From Desulfosporosinus sp. Sb-LF (GTDB lineage Bacteria > Bacillota > Desulfitobacteriia > Desulfitobacteriales > Desulfitobacteriaceae): 64,000 nucleotides of DNA. This document shows positions 8,137-16,233 of the stretch, in pieces; the first letter of the stretch is position 1, and each line of letters opens with the position of its first letter. The stretch lies in NCBI RefSeq assembly GCF_004766055.1, contig NZ_SPQR01000001.1:434001-498000 (forward strand), read 5' to 3'. Made by a program: the position numbers and the translations under genes. The notes beneath the pieces are model-generated. The model did no database searches. It saw only the letters and a program-made list of their open reading frames with translations, and was not told the origin of the DNA.

Positions 8137-9258
8137 ATGCGAGCAATAAACATTGCAAAGGTTATTTCAGCAAAGCGAAAAGAAAAAGGTGTTACCCAAG
8201 ATGACCTTGCCGAATACATCGGCGTGTCCAAAGCATCTGTTTCCAAGTGGGAAACCGCCCAGAGCTATCCCGACATAACCTTGCTGCCGCAGCTGGCGGC
8301 GTATTTTAACATTAGCATTGACGAACTTGTTGGCTATATCCCGCAGATGACTATGCAGGACATCCGTAAAACCTACCACAGGCTCGCCGATGACTTTAGC
8401 AAAAAGCCCTTTGATGAGGTGCTTTCCGAATGCCGCTCTATCATCAGAAAATATTACTCATGTTTTCCCTTGCTGTTTAAGATGGCGGCGTTGCTATTTA
8501 ATTATTGTTCGCTTCTGAAAGAAAAGGAAAGACAGCAAGCCTTATTGCAAGAGATATGCGGCTTATGTACACGGATTAAAACCGAAAGCGGTGATGCCCA
8601 CCTTTCCAAACAGGCCAATTCTATCGAGGCCATGTGCCGTCTGGCACTTGGGCAACCTAATGAAGTGTTGGAACTGCTCGGTGAAAACACCAAACCAATA
8701 ACAGACGATAATATGATGATTGCCTCCGCCTACCAGATGACCGGGAACATTGAAAAAGCGAAGTCGGTTTTGCAGGTCAGCTTGTATCAACATTTGCTTC
8801 ATTTCGCGGCAAACGCGCACGCTTATCTTTTCCTGATTAAAGATGAGCCCGAGCGATTTGAACAGGCTTTGCAGCGGTTTATTCAACTTGCGGAATGCTT
8901 TGACTTGGAAGGGTTAACCCCTAATTCAATCTGTCAGCTGTATTATGCTGCCGCCAATGGCTACGCGCTGCTTAAGAACAAGGAAAAAGCGCTGGAAATG
9001 CTCAATCGATATGCCCATGTTTGCACAACGTCTCTCTTGCCGTTCAAAGTAAAAGGCGACCGGTTTTTTGACTGTATAGAGGAGTGGTTTACCGATGCGG
9101 ATCTCGATTTGCAGGCGCCAAGAGATGAAAAGACAATCAAAACCAGCATTGTGCAAAGCGTTGCGGAAAACCCCGTCTTCGATCTTCTAAAGGCTGAGCC
9201 GGGGTATAAGAGTATTCTTCAAAAACTCAGAGCGTTTGCAAAACAACCAAATTATTAG
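8137..9258 (+). CDS. XRE-family transcriptional regulator with helical C-terminal domain
   Basis: 373 residues. An HTH_3 domain (about 6-62: KRKEKGVTQDDLAEYIGVSKASVSKWE) is followed by about 300 residues of helical repeat-like sequence with TPR character (QALLQEICGLC, EKALEMLNRYAH), as in cytosolic regulators that bind a peptide or metabolite. The ATG has AGGTGAGAAG upstream. The alpha/beta hydrolase gene follows 12 bp after, so the two are one transcript, and the regulator probably controls it. Codon usage is richer in GC than the flanking remnants. Confidence 0.85.
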   Translation: MRAINIAKVISAKRKEKGVTQDDLAEYIGVSKASVSKWETAQSYPDITLLPQLAAYFNISIDELVGYIPQMTMQDIRKTYHRLADDFSKKPFDEVLSECRSIIRKYYSCFPLLFKMAALLFNYCSLLKEKERQQALLQEICGLCTRIKTESGDAHLSKQANSIEAMCRLALGQPNEVLELLGENTKPITDDNMMIASAYQMTGNIEKAKSVLQVSLYQHLLHFAANAHAYLFLIKDEPERFEQALQRFIQLAECFDLEGLTPNSICQLYYAAANGYALLKNKEKALEMLNRYAHVCTTSLLPFKVKGDRFFDCIEEWFTDADLDLQAPRDEKTIKTSIVQSVAENPVFDLLKAEPGYKSILQKLRAFAKQPNY

Positions 9259-9270
9259 GAGGGAAACGTT

Positions 9271-10545
9271 ATGAATACCGAGAAAAGCAGCTTCATTGAA
9301 AAAAGCAGACAGTATGTGCAGGCTATCTTGAACGGAGATTTTGATTCCATTGTAGCGAATTTTAATGAAGAACTGGCCTCTCAAATCAATGCTTCTGTCC
9401 TTAGGCAGTCGTGGGACTCTGCCATAAAGGCCCTACCGACCTGTCAAGGCATTCTATCTGAGGATTATAAGAAAGCACAAGGCATGGACTTCGTAAGCGT
9501 AGTGCTTGATTATAGTTCAAGCGGGCTGCGCATTTCCTTCGGTTTTGATCATGACGGCAAAATATCCCGACTGGGTGTAAGTTATGTACCGCATCCATCG
9601 ACACCTACCGAAGCAAAGCACTCCGATAAATTTAGCGAAACGCCCATTAAGATAGGTGACCCGCAGTATCCCCTAGATGGAAAGCTGACCATGTCAAAAG
9701 CGATCGGTGATGTGCCTGTGGTTATCCTTGTGCACGGCAGCGGCTCTCACGATATGAATGAAACCATTGGCAGTGCGGGAAACGCTGTCTTTGCCGATCT
9801 GGCCTACGGTCTTGCTGAAAGAGGTATTGCTTCAATCCGTTATAACAAGCGTTATTATCAGTATCCAGAGACCGTAACCCAAACCATTACAGTGTGGGAG
9901 GAGGTCATAAATGATGTAAACGCCGCTATTGCCCTGGCAAGAACAACGAACGGTATTAATAAGAACAAACTATTTATTATTGGGCACAGCCTCGGCGGGG
10001 TCCTTGCCCCGGAAATTGCCCGAGAAAATCCGGATATAGCAGGTTTTATAGCGCTTGCCGGCAGCGCGAGAAAACTTGAGGATATCATTCTCGATCAAAA
10101 CAAGGCCGTAATTAAAGCCATGAACACGACGGATGCCGAAAAACAGGCGATATTGGACAGAGTAACTGACCTTGTCAATCAAGTTAAAGCGCTGACACCG
10201 GAAAGCCCGCATTGCGCCATCTTCAATATAAATAGCGAGTACTGGCTAAGTTTGAACGAAACCAATGCTTATAATATTGTTGCCGCTCTTCCCTTGCCCA
10301 TGTTGTTTTTGCATGGCGACGCGGACTTTCAAGTGACTATCAAAGCTGATTTTGCGCTTTGGCAGAAACTCTTGCAAGGCCGCAAAGATGCGCAGTTCAA
10401 GCTTTATCCGAGACTTAACCATTTATTTATGAAATCCAACGGGAAAGCAGATGTGACAGAATACAACACTAAAGCGAATGTGGAAGAACAGGTAATTGCA
10501 GATATTGCCGAGTGGATTCACTTAATTGGCATCAGTAATCAATGA
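9271..10545 (+). CDS. Alpha/beta hydrolase with N-terminal DUF3887-like domain
   Basis: 424 residues. Residues about 8-105 (SRQYVQAILNGDFDSIVANF...) resemble the DUF3887 NTF2-like domain that precedes many Firmicute hydrolases. The hydrolase domain has the oxyanion-hole strand VVILVHGSGSHD, nucleophile elbow GHSLGG (about 232-237), acid LHGDADFQV (about 349) and His in LNHLF (about 390). No signal peptide is visible, although relatives are often exported. AGGAGG precedes the ATG. It forms an operon with the XRE regulator and is followed by a very stable hairpin. The substrate is unknown. Confidence 0.87.
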   Translation: MNTEKSSFIEKSRQYVQAILNGDFDSIVANFNEELASQINASVLRQSWDSAIKALPTCQGILSEDYKKAQGMDFVSVVLDYSSSGLRISFGFDHDGKISRLGVSYVPHPSTPTEAKHSDKFSETPIKIGDPQYPLDGKLTMSKAIGDVPVVILVHGSGSHDMNETIGSAGNAVFADLAYGLAERGIASIRYNKRYYQYPETVTQTITVWEEVINDVNAAIALARTTNGINKNKLFIIGHSLGGVLAPEIARENPDIAGFIALAGSARKLEDIILDQNKAVIKAMNTTDAEKQAILDRVTDLVNQVKALTPESPHCAIFNINSEYWLSLNETNAYNIVAALPLPMLFLHGDADFQVTIKADFALWQKLLQGRKDAQFKLYPRLNHLFMKSNGKADVTEYNTKANVEEQVIADIAEWIHLIGISNQ

Positions 10546-10622
10546 TTTCTTTGTTCTCCCATGTGAATCTTCTCCGGAGAGAGGGTGCAACCCTTTCTGT
10601 AATAGTAGCACTTTAACGTAAC

Positions 10623-10665
10623 CTCAGCCCTAGCCCACTCGAAGGGTGGGGCTAGGGCTGAGATT
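10623..10665 (+). terminator. Very stable hairpin, probable terminator
   Basis: CTCAGCCCTAGCCCAC pairs with GTGGGGCTAGGGCTGAG around a 7-nt loop. The tail (ATTTATGA) is only weakly T-rich, but position and strength suit termination of the hydrolase operon. Confidence 0.65.
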
Positions 10666-10692
10666 TATGACCGCGGTTCTAGAATGGAAAAT

Positions 10693-10717
10693 GGTGTGGT
10701 GCCTGACACTAATTTAT
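10693..10717 (+). repeat. Direct repeat, copy 1
   Basis: GGTGTGGTGCCTGACAC followed by T/C-AA-T/C-TTAT. The core is itself a partial palindrome (GTG...CAC). A second copy in the same orientation lies at 11144, on the other side of one hypothetical gene. Confidence 0.75.
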
Positions 10718-10771
10718 CAATGAAGCCATTGGGAATAAATTTCGACACTCATTAAAGGAGATTTTTAAACT

Positions 10772-11137
10772 ATGCAAAAAAAATATGTAATCTGGAATTC
10801 CGAGAAGCCTGGGGATGCTACGAAATTTCCGAAATCATCCCTCAAAGAGATGGTATACTTCGGAGAAAATTCAAGCAACTGTCGTTTCCCGAATATAGAA
10901 GTTAACGAAGAAAATCAGGCGAAGCTTCAGAAGCTAGTCGAGGAGTATTATTTACTTAACGAGGGAGAACGCCAAGAGTTAAGCCTGATAAGTTTCTTTA
11001 AAAGGAAGGGAATCAAAATCGAGCATGTCGATGAATATGAAGAACCCCGCAAAATCTTCATTTTACTCATGTATTTCAAAGAAATTTGCAAACTGACAGA
11101 CTTTGAACCCCTACTTGCAATTGAAAAAACAATTTAG
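10772..11137 (+). CDS. Hypothetical protein, 121 aa
   Basis: Soluble, charged protein; the N-terminus (MQKKYVIWNSEKPGDATKF) and the rest match no family I know. AAGGAG lies 11 nt before the ATG. The gene is enclosed by the two GGTGTGGTGCCTGACAC repeats, so it may have arrived as a small cassette. No terminator apart from the palindromic repeat. Confidence 0.6.
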   Translation: MQKKYVIWNSEKPGDATKFPKSSLKEMVYFGENSSNCRFPNIEVNEENQAKLQKLVEEYYLLNEGERQELSLISFFKRKGIKIEHVDEYEEPRKIFILLMYFKEICKLTDFEPLLAIEKTI

Positions 11138-11143
11138 GCCAAA

Positions 11144-11168
11144 GGTGTGGTGCCTGACACCAACTTAT
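11144..11168 (+). repeat. Direct repeat, copy 2
   Basis: GGTGTGGTGCCTGACAC then CAACTTAT; identical to copy 1 over 17 bases and similar over 25. It begins 6 bp after the stop of the enclosed gene. Confidence 0.75.
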
Positions 11169-11236
11169 AGTTAGGTAAGGTTATGGCAGTAGGCCGAGAA
11201 ACCATATGGTATTAATCCATTATGTGGAGGTAAAAA

Positions 11237-11735
11237 ATGAACGTATTAATTACGGGAGGTACAGGTTTTATTGGAGGAGAGATATGTAATAAACTTCTTC
11301 AGAAAGGTCACACAATTATTTTGTTAACTCGGGTAAATGATAAGATTAGAGCGGATTTGCAAAAGCCTGGTATATCACTCTTCCCCTACGAATACGCACA
11401 CGACAGCAAATTACCCCTTGAACTAATGGGAAAAGTCGATGGAATCATCAATATGGCCGGAGAGCCTATTTTTACCGGGCGTTGGACTGAGGAGAAGAAA
11501 CGAAGAATTTTAGACAGTAGAATTAATATTACTCGGCAGTTAGTGGAATGCATCGCTAAGCTTAAAGGGAAGAAGCCGCATGTGCTGGTAAGTGCCTCAG
11601 GGCTTAGGAGACGTCTTAGGAATTACGAAAGACTATGTCAACATGATTGAAAATGGAAGGCGTAAGCCTGGTTTCGCCTTAGCCAAACGAATTGCCGACT
11701 TCTTTACTGTGACGGTGGACGAGCTATTTTTTTAA
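11237..11735 (+). pseudogene. Chimera: TIGR01777 epimerase 5' part joined to XRE regulator 3' part
   Basis: 11237-11600 encodes the N-terminal Rossmann part of a TIGR01777-type NAD-dependent epimerase (MNVLITGGTGFIGGEI, then INMAGEPI) with a good GGAGG site. At the conserved ASG the sequence switches, in a different frame, to the second half of a small phage-type XRE repressor (NMIENGRRKPGFALAKRIA, then VTVDELFF, stop at 11735). A deletion fusing two unrelated genes is the simplest reading. The 137-codon frame that crosses the junction (stop at 11650) is unlikely to be functional. Confidence 0.8.
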
Positions 11736-11817
11736 CTCTAATCGAACGAATTATTCGTATATGGTCATTTGTGAAGAGAATTGTTCGGAGGACATAGGAC
11801 AAAAGGAGGGGGACATC

Positions 11818-12034
11818 ATGACTAAACTCGAGATGACGATTCATGCCGAGGAACTGGTTACAGCAATCATACGCAGAGGATACCCCCTATACCCAAGCCG
11901 TCCTCCGGAAAACCCTCGTGGCAGCCGTAGCGAGAATCTATGATCCCGGCTGTAAATTCGACTATATGCTCCTCTTAAAATTAATCTCTGAAATTACTGG
12001 CATGTCAGAAGAGGGAATAAAAAATTTAAGATGA
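11818..12034 (+). pseudogene. Prophage remnant with VapE-like fragment
   Basis: With a strong AAAGGAGGGGG site, MTKLEMTIHAEELVTAI starts in one frame; it resembles the start of small phage proteins. The frame then switches to AEDTPYTQAVLRKTLVAAV, continuing ARIYDPGCKFDYML, the segment that precedes the Walker A loop in VapE/virulence-associated E helicases, and ends with an unrelated tail (EITGMSEEGIKNLR). Together with the XRE piece just upstream, this is the residue of a prophage. Confidence 0.65.
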
Positions 12035-12154
12035 GTGTTAGCGCCAAAAGGGGCTACTCAAAATGATGTCAACAGTTGACCTAATGCGACAAAATATCTA
12101 AAGGAAATATTATATTTACAGAGAATTATAATATATCCTAAGGATTCTTTGTAA

Positions 12155-13897
12155 ATGGGGTTTTATGCAAGTATGGATATTCTAAATATTATAAAGCGTA
12201 AGGAAATCGAGGATGAACTAAGCAGAACCAATTCACTACTGAAACTATTTGTTCAAAAAACTAATCGAAAAGCATATCTTGACGAAGTATTAATACTCCT
12301 TCAAGAGTGGATTGACTGTCGATGTACAGGTATAAGGGTATTGAATGATGAAGGCTATGTTCCATATGAATCTTTTGCTGGTTTTAGTCAAGAATTCATG
12401 GGATCAGAGAATTGGCTTTCTGTTAATCATCATCAATGTGCCTGTATGAGGGTGATTTTAGAGAAACCTGAATCGCAGGATGCTATCTGCATGACTAATG
12501 TTGGTTCTTTTTGCTGTAATAATACAATTGAGTTTATTTGTGAAATGTCAACGGAAGAGCAATCAAGATTTAGAGGTAAGTGCATAGAATTAGGTTATAA
12601 GTCCGTCGCTATAATTCCGATACGATATCAAGAGAGAGTTCTCGGAGTAATTCATCTTGCGGATGAAAAGGAGGGGAAGTTACCTTCAGAGTTTATAGAG
12701 TTTATTGAAAAAGTAGCTCCATTAATTGGGGAAGCAATGTATAGATTTAATTTAGAAGATGAACTCAGATATAAAAACGACAATCTTGAAAGACTAGTAG
12801 AGGAACGTACAAAGGAGCTGAAACTTGCCAATGAGCAACTCAACCACGATATTGTTGAACAAAAATTGGCGAGCGAGAAATTAATTAGAGCCCAAGAAGA
12901 AAAGGTTTCTATTCTGGAAAGTATGACAGATTGCTTTTTTGCAATGGATCGGGACATGCGGTTCACTTATATAAATCACGCAGGAGAAATTGCCTTTGGA
13001 AAATCTCAGAATGAGTTATTGTCCCAAAAAATTACTGAAGTAATTAAGGTTAATGATACCGCACTGCAACACTATCATGAAGTTATGAGTGAAAAGAAGT
13101 CAGCTACTTTTGAAATCATTTCCGAAGCTTTAGGTGGTAAATGGTTAGAGATAAGTGCTTATTCCGCGGAAAACGGACTAACCTGTTATTTCCGTGACAT
13201 TACAAGCCGTAAGATAGCAGAAGGTGAAATTGCAAGATTTGACCGCCTTAATCTTGTCGGACAATTGGCGGCAGGTATTGCTCATGAAATAAGGAATCCC
13301 ATGACTACGGTGCGTGGTTATCTCCAATTGTTGGGGGTGAAACCTGAATATGCAACTCAGAGATCTACGTTCGAGCTTATGATTTCGGAGGTGGATCGGG
13401 CAAATGCTATCATTACAGAATTTCTTTCACTCGCTCAGACAAAACCATCTGAAATGAAATCCCGAAACCTTAATGACATAATCAGTCATTTGTATCCACT
13501 TCTTGAAGCGGACACGTTTACCCAGAACAAACAAATTAAGTTTATTGCAGGAGAGATTCCTGATCTAGCACTCAATGCAAAAGAGATTTCCCAACTGATT
13601 CTTAATTTAACCCGCAATGGACTTGAGGCAATGGCGGAAGGTGGTACGTTAAGCATTGAAAGTTATGTAGAGGACTGCAAGGTAGTGCTTGAAATTGCGG
13701 ATGAAGGCTGTGGTATCCCAAAGGAAAATTTTAAAAAGTTAGGAACACCTTTCTTTACAACTAAAGATACTGGGACTGGGTTAGGATTTGCATCATGCTA
13801 CAAAATTGCAGAATCTCATAATGCGAAGATTTGTATTGACTCTAGTCCTAAAGGTACAACAATCTCAATTCTTTTTCCTATACCTAAAATGGAGTAG
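12155..13897 (+). CDS. GAF-PAS sensor histidine kinase, orphan
   Basis: 580 residues, no membrane segment, so cytosolic. A Cys-rich GAF domain (about 35-195, with CRC at 55-57, CAC at 95-97 and GSFCCNN), a coiled coil (about 200-250), PAS (about 255-355), HisKA with the box GIAHEIRNPMTTVRGYLQLL (about 371-390) and a HATPase domain (NLTRNGLEAM, DEGCGIP, GTGLGFA). The kinase core is of the NtrB/sporulation-kinase type. The N-terminus (DILNIIKRKEIEDEL) looks like the end of another PAS domain, and the start has no clear ribosome site, so the gene may be truncated at its 5' side by the prophage remnant. No response regulator is adjacent. Confidence 0.85.
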   Translation: MGFYASMDILNIIKRKEIEDELSRTNSLLKLFVQKTNRKAYLDEVLILLQEWIDCRCTGIRVLNDEGYVPYESFAGFSQEFMGSENWLSVNHHQCACMRVILEKPESQDAICMTNVGSFCCNNTIEFICEMSTEEQSRFRGKCIELGYKSVAIIPIRYQERVLGVIHLADEKEGKLPSEFIEFIEKVAPLIGEAMYRFNLEDELRYKNDNLERLVEERTKELKLANEQLNHDIVEQKLASEKLIRAQEEKVSILESMTDCFFAMDRDMRFTYINHAGEIAFGKSQNELLSQKITEVIKVNDTALQHYHEVMSEKKSATFEIISEALGGKWLEISAYSAENGLTCYFRDITSRKIAEGEIARFDRLNLVGQLAAGIAHEIRNPMTTVRGYLQLLGVKPEYATQRSTFELMISEVDRANAIITEFLSLAQTKPSEMKSRNLNDIISHLYPLLEADTFTQNKQIKFIAGEIPDLALNAKEISQLILNLTRNGLEAMAEGGTLSIESYVEDCKVVLEIADEGCGIPKENFKKLGTPFFTTKDTGTGLGFASCYKIAESHNAKICIDSSPKGTTISILFPIPKME

Positions 13898-13978
13898 GAA
13901 AGAATAAAATGATCAGCTAATAATAGCAAGCTCATGCGTGTTGTAATTGGTTTGCACATTGAGCATATACAAATGTTT

Positions 13979-14007
13979 AACTCTCAGAAATATCTGGGAG
14001 TTTTTTT
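13979..14007 (+). terminator. Intrinsic terminator of the kinase gene
   Basis: AACTCTCAGA pairs with TCTGGGAGTT around a short loop and is followed by seven T. Confidence 0.85.
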
Positions 14008-14256
14008 GCCGTATCAATTGACAGAGTTAGCGAGCTTATTGAAATCTTAAAATATCTCCACTCAAAGGGCGTAGTCCATAGGGACATAAGGGTGCCAAAT
14101 ACGTTGTATGACCAGAGATACAGGGCAGATATGGACTTCGCTTATTTGGGTGATTTCCTGCTGCGCCTGTACTATTCTTCCTTTGAATTTAAGGGTAGAA
14201 ATAAACGTCCCTGGTATGAGGAGCTGGAATTTCACGAGACGTTTGGAGTAATTTGA
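14008..14256 (+). pseudogene. Eukaryotic-type protein kinase fragment
   Basis: An open frame with no start reads ILKYLHSKGVVHRDIRVPN, the catalytic loop (HRD...N) of Ser/Thr kinase-like proteins, and then DFAYLGDFLLRLYYSSFEF with KRPWYEELEF, typical of the later lobe. The ATP-binding lobe is absent and the DFG region appears deleted between RYRAD and MDFAY. It begins right at the terminator of the preceding gene, so only the 3' part survives. Confidence 0.65.
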
Positions 14257-14328
14257 GGGTGGAGTTCAACGAAAACGGAATACAAAGGACTGATGGGACT
14301 TCAAAAACAGGACCACTTCTTATAGCGG

Positions 14329-15477
14329 TTACTTAAAGCGTATAGTTGCACAAACAATTTCCGAATGAGTCCCTATCCTTAAAGGCGGACCCCAAGTCCC
14401 ATAACCTGATGAGACGATTAAATTATAATTGCCCTTTTTCAAGTATCCCCAGTCTATTTCATAGACAAGCTTGGTGATTAAATTGCCTGGGAATATTTGT
14501 CCTTCGTGTGTATGCCCTGCTAACTGAAGATCTATTTGATTTTGTTGAGCTGTTTCCAATTCAAGGGGTTGGTGATCCAACAAGATCAGCGGCAGCGAGG
14601 AGTCTACTCCCTTGGTTAAATCCCCTAACTCTTTTCGTCCCTCAGTGTTGCCTCCGCCACGCCTACTGGGATTATCTCTCCCGATCATGTAGAAGCTATT
14701 TTCCACCTTAATGTATTGATCCCTAAGAACATTGACCCCTGCTTCTTTCATTAAACGCACTTGATTATCATCGCGTGCCCAACGGTCATGGTTCCCGGGA
14801 ACAGCAAAAACACCATACTTTGAATGCAACTGTTTGAACGCTTCCAATAGTTGTTGGAATTCCTGTTGATTGACCGTACTGTCACAAATATCTCCATCGA
14901 TTACTATGACATCTGGGTTAAGTTCATTGATCGAATTAACCATTTTATTAAGGCGTTGTACATCGACAATTTTCCCATAGTGAATGTCCGATATCATTGC
15001 AACTCGAAGCTGGTTAAGGGATGGTGCACTTTTATCAACCGATAGTTCATACCGTGTTATGACAGGATTTTGAGCGTTATAGGTACCGTAGGTTAACGTT
15101 GAAAAAACCAAAAGCAAAATTAAGCAGCCAATAATCAGGGGGGTTCTGTTATGATGCTTAATAACTTTCGGAACAAATCTCAAATACTTATCGAGCAGCT
15201 GAACTAAATCTGCAAGCAAAAGGAAAAAGAAGATGTAGACAACGGCTAACATCGAGTACCAACCACAGGTGGATATCCAAACTTTGTTAATTAGCGGTAT
15301 AAAACCCTGCCCTATTTCCGTGATAGGAAAGGCTAAAACAAGAATCCCAAAACAGAACCAATAAATACGCTGGATAATCTTTTTTGAAGCTTTAAGTACA
15401 CTCCATCCCCGACGGGCTATATAAACACTGATTAAACAATAGATCCCTAGGAAAGTACTCGATATAATACCCCACAT
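14329..15477 (-). CDS. Membrane-anchored metallophosphoesterase
   Basis: About 382 residues. Four hydrophobic helices in the first 140 residues anchor it; the C-terminal calcineurin-like phosphoesterase domain has all metal motifs: SDIHYGK (DxH), GDICD, GNHDRW and GHTHEGQ. This is the layout of the YkuE/YaeI-like membrane phosphoesterases, which act on lipid or nucleotide phosphates; the substrate here is unknown. I chose the ATG at 15477 because GGGGAG lies just upstream; an ATG at 15495 would add six residues. It is encoded alone, convergent with the kinase fragment. Confidence 0.88.
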   Translation of the reverse strand: MWGIISSTFLGIYCLISVYIARRGWSVLKASKKIIQRIYWFCFGILVLAFPITEIGQGFIPLINKVWISTCGWYSMLAVVYIFFFLLLADLVQLLDKYLRFVPKVIKHHNRTPLIIGCLILLLVFSTLTYGTYNAQNPVITRYELSVDKSAPSLNQLRVAMISDIHYGKIVDVQRLNKMVNSINELNPDVIVIDGDICDSTVNQQEFQQLLEAFKQLHSKYGVFAVPGNHDRWARDDNQVRLMKEAGVNVLRDQYIKVENSFYMIGRDNPSRRGGGNTEGRKELGDLTKGVDSSLPLILLDHQPLELETAQQNQIDLQLAGHTHEGQIFPGNLITKLVYEIDWGYLKKGNYNLIVSSGYGTWGPPLRIGTHSEIVCATIRFK

Positions 15478-15624
15478 AAGTCTCCCCGCCCACATTCTCT
15501 TATTTAAATTTGGTCTTCCAAGTTGAGTGTCCTATGAGCAACACTTCATGTCTGTTGAAATGTTTAAATATATTTTTGGGTTTTTAGAATCGCTTGTGGT
15601 TAATGATACCTATCAATTTGATGA

Positions 15625-15789
15625 CTATTCAAGGTATATTGCTACGTTATATTCCTCTTTGGTATAAAGAGCAGCAGGGGCGAAGAGAGAAGTGGGGTTG
15701 TTACGAACTGCCTCTGCATAGTATTCGCTCCAGGCACTCATGCCGGCGATGAGTTCGATCATCATACAGCCCCGGGCTTTAATGGGCAT
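15625..15789 (-). CDS. Short conserved-looking ORF, 54 aa
   Basis: ATG with AGGGTG 9 nt upstream; product begins MPIKARGCMMIELIAGMSA and ends KEEYNVAIYLE. The sequence is balanced, without low-complexity stretches, and reads like a real small protein with two or three helices. A TATAAT-like box lies about 30 nt upstream on this strand. I cannot name a family. It may also be the surviving part of a longer gene, since a plus-strand remnant abuts its start. Confidence 0.4.
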   Translation of the reverse strand: MPIKARGCMMIELIAGMSAWSEYYAEAVRNNPTSLFAPAALYTKEEYNVAIYLE

Positions 15790-15995
15790 GATATTCATCA
15801 CCCTATCATTTTATATACTTGTATTATATCATAATTATGATAGGTGGATGCTTGTAGGCGGGCCGACGACCAACCATCCGAACGAAGTACTGCTGAGTGA
15901 GCAGGACATTATGAATCCGCAGCAGCGGTGGCAAAGTATCAAAATTGCACTGGGTAAATTGCAAATAAGTGTGAGAAGATATTCGGTTAAATAAA

Positions 15996-16036
15996 TGAGC
16001 ATCTTCGTCTAAGTTTTTTAGTTGAAGATGCGTATT
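15996..16036 (+). terminator. Hairpin, probable terminator
   Basis: GCATCTTC pairs with GAAGATGC around a T-rich loop; the 3' side continues GTATTTTAT. It lies within the 252-bp block that is present upstream of the first amidohydrolase copy but missing from the second. Confidence 0.5.
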
Positions 16037-16117
16037 TTATAAGGGTAATTCCGAAAATACATATATACTTCGTTATGGATTCTTCACAATTTGTCAAATG
16101 GAGGTGATATAATCAAG

Positions 16118-16199
16118 CGTTAAGGCGGTTAATATAAAATGTTAGTTAGTCCGTGAGGTGAACGCAAAGGATGATCAACCTTTGAATACCGCCTTAGCG
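16118..16199 (+). other. Structured leader or palindromic insert before amidohydrolase copy 1
   Basis: CGTTAAGGCGGT (16118-16129) pairs with ACCGCCTTAGCG (16188-16199), 12 bp with one G-T; inside, AAAGG/CCTTT forms a second hairpin. The 3' arm can alternatively fold as CCGC-CTTA-GCGG. The same bases also allow a 26-codon GTG-started frame (VNAKDDQPLNTALADTLA...). Either an RNA element or a small gene remnant; copy 2 of the downstream gene lacks it. Confidence 0.35.
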
Positions 16200-16233
16200 G
16201 ATACTCTGGCAAATTTCAAGCGAAATGAGCGCA

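Noticed and set aside
15740-15994. 84-codon plus-strand ORF
   Set aside because: Its first third is antisense to the 54-codon minus-strand gene and its last third is repeat sequence shared with 43746; it crosses a rearrangement junction.
16118-16232. Fluoride-type riboswitch
   Set aside because: The order hairpin, ACCGCC, GCGG looked superficially similar, but the pseudoknot partner for the first loop is missing and the downstream gene does not fit.
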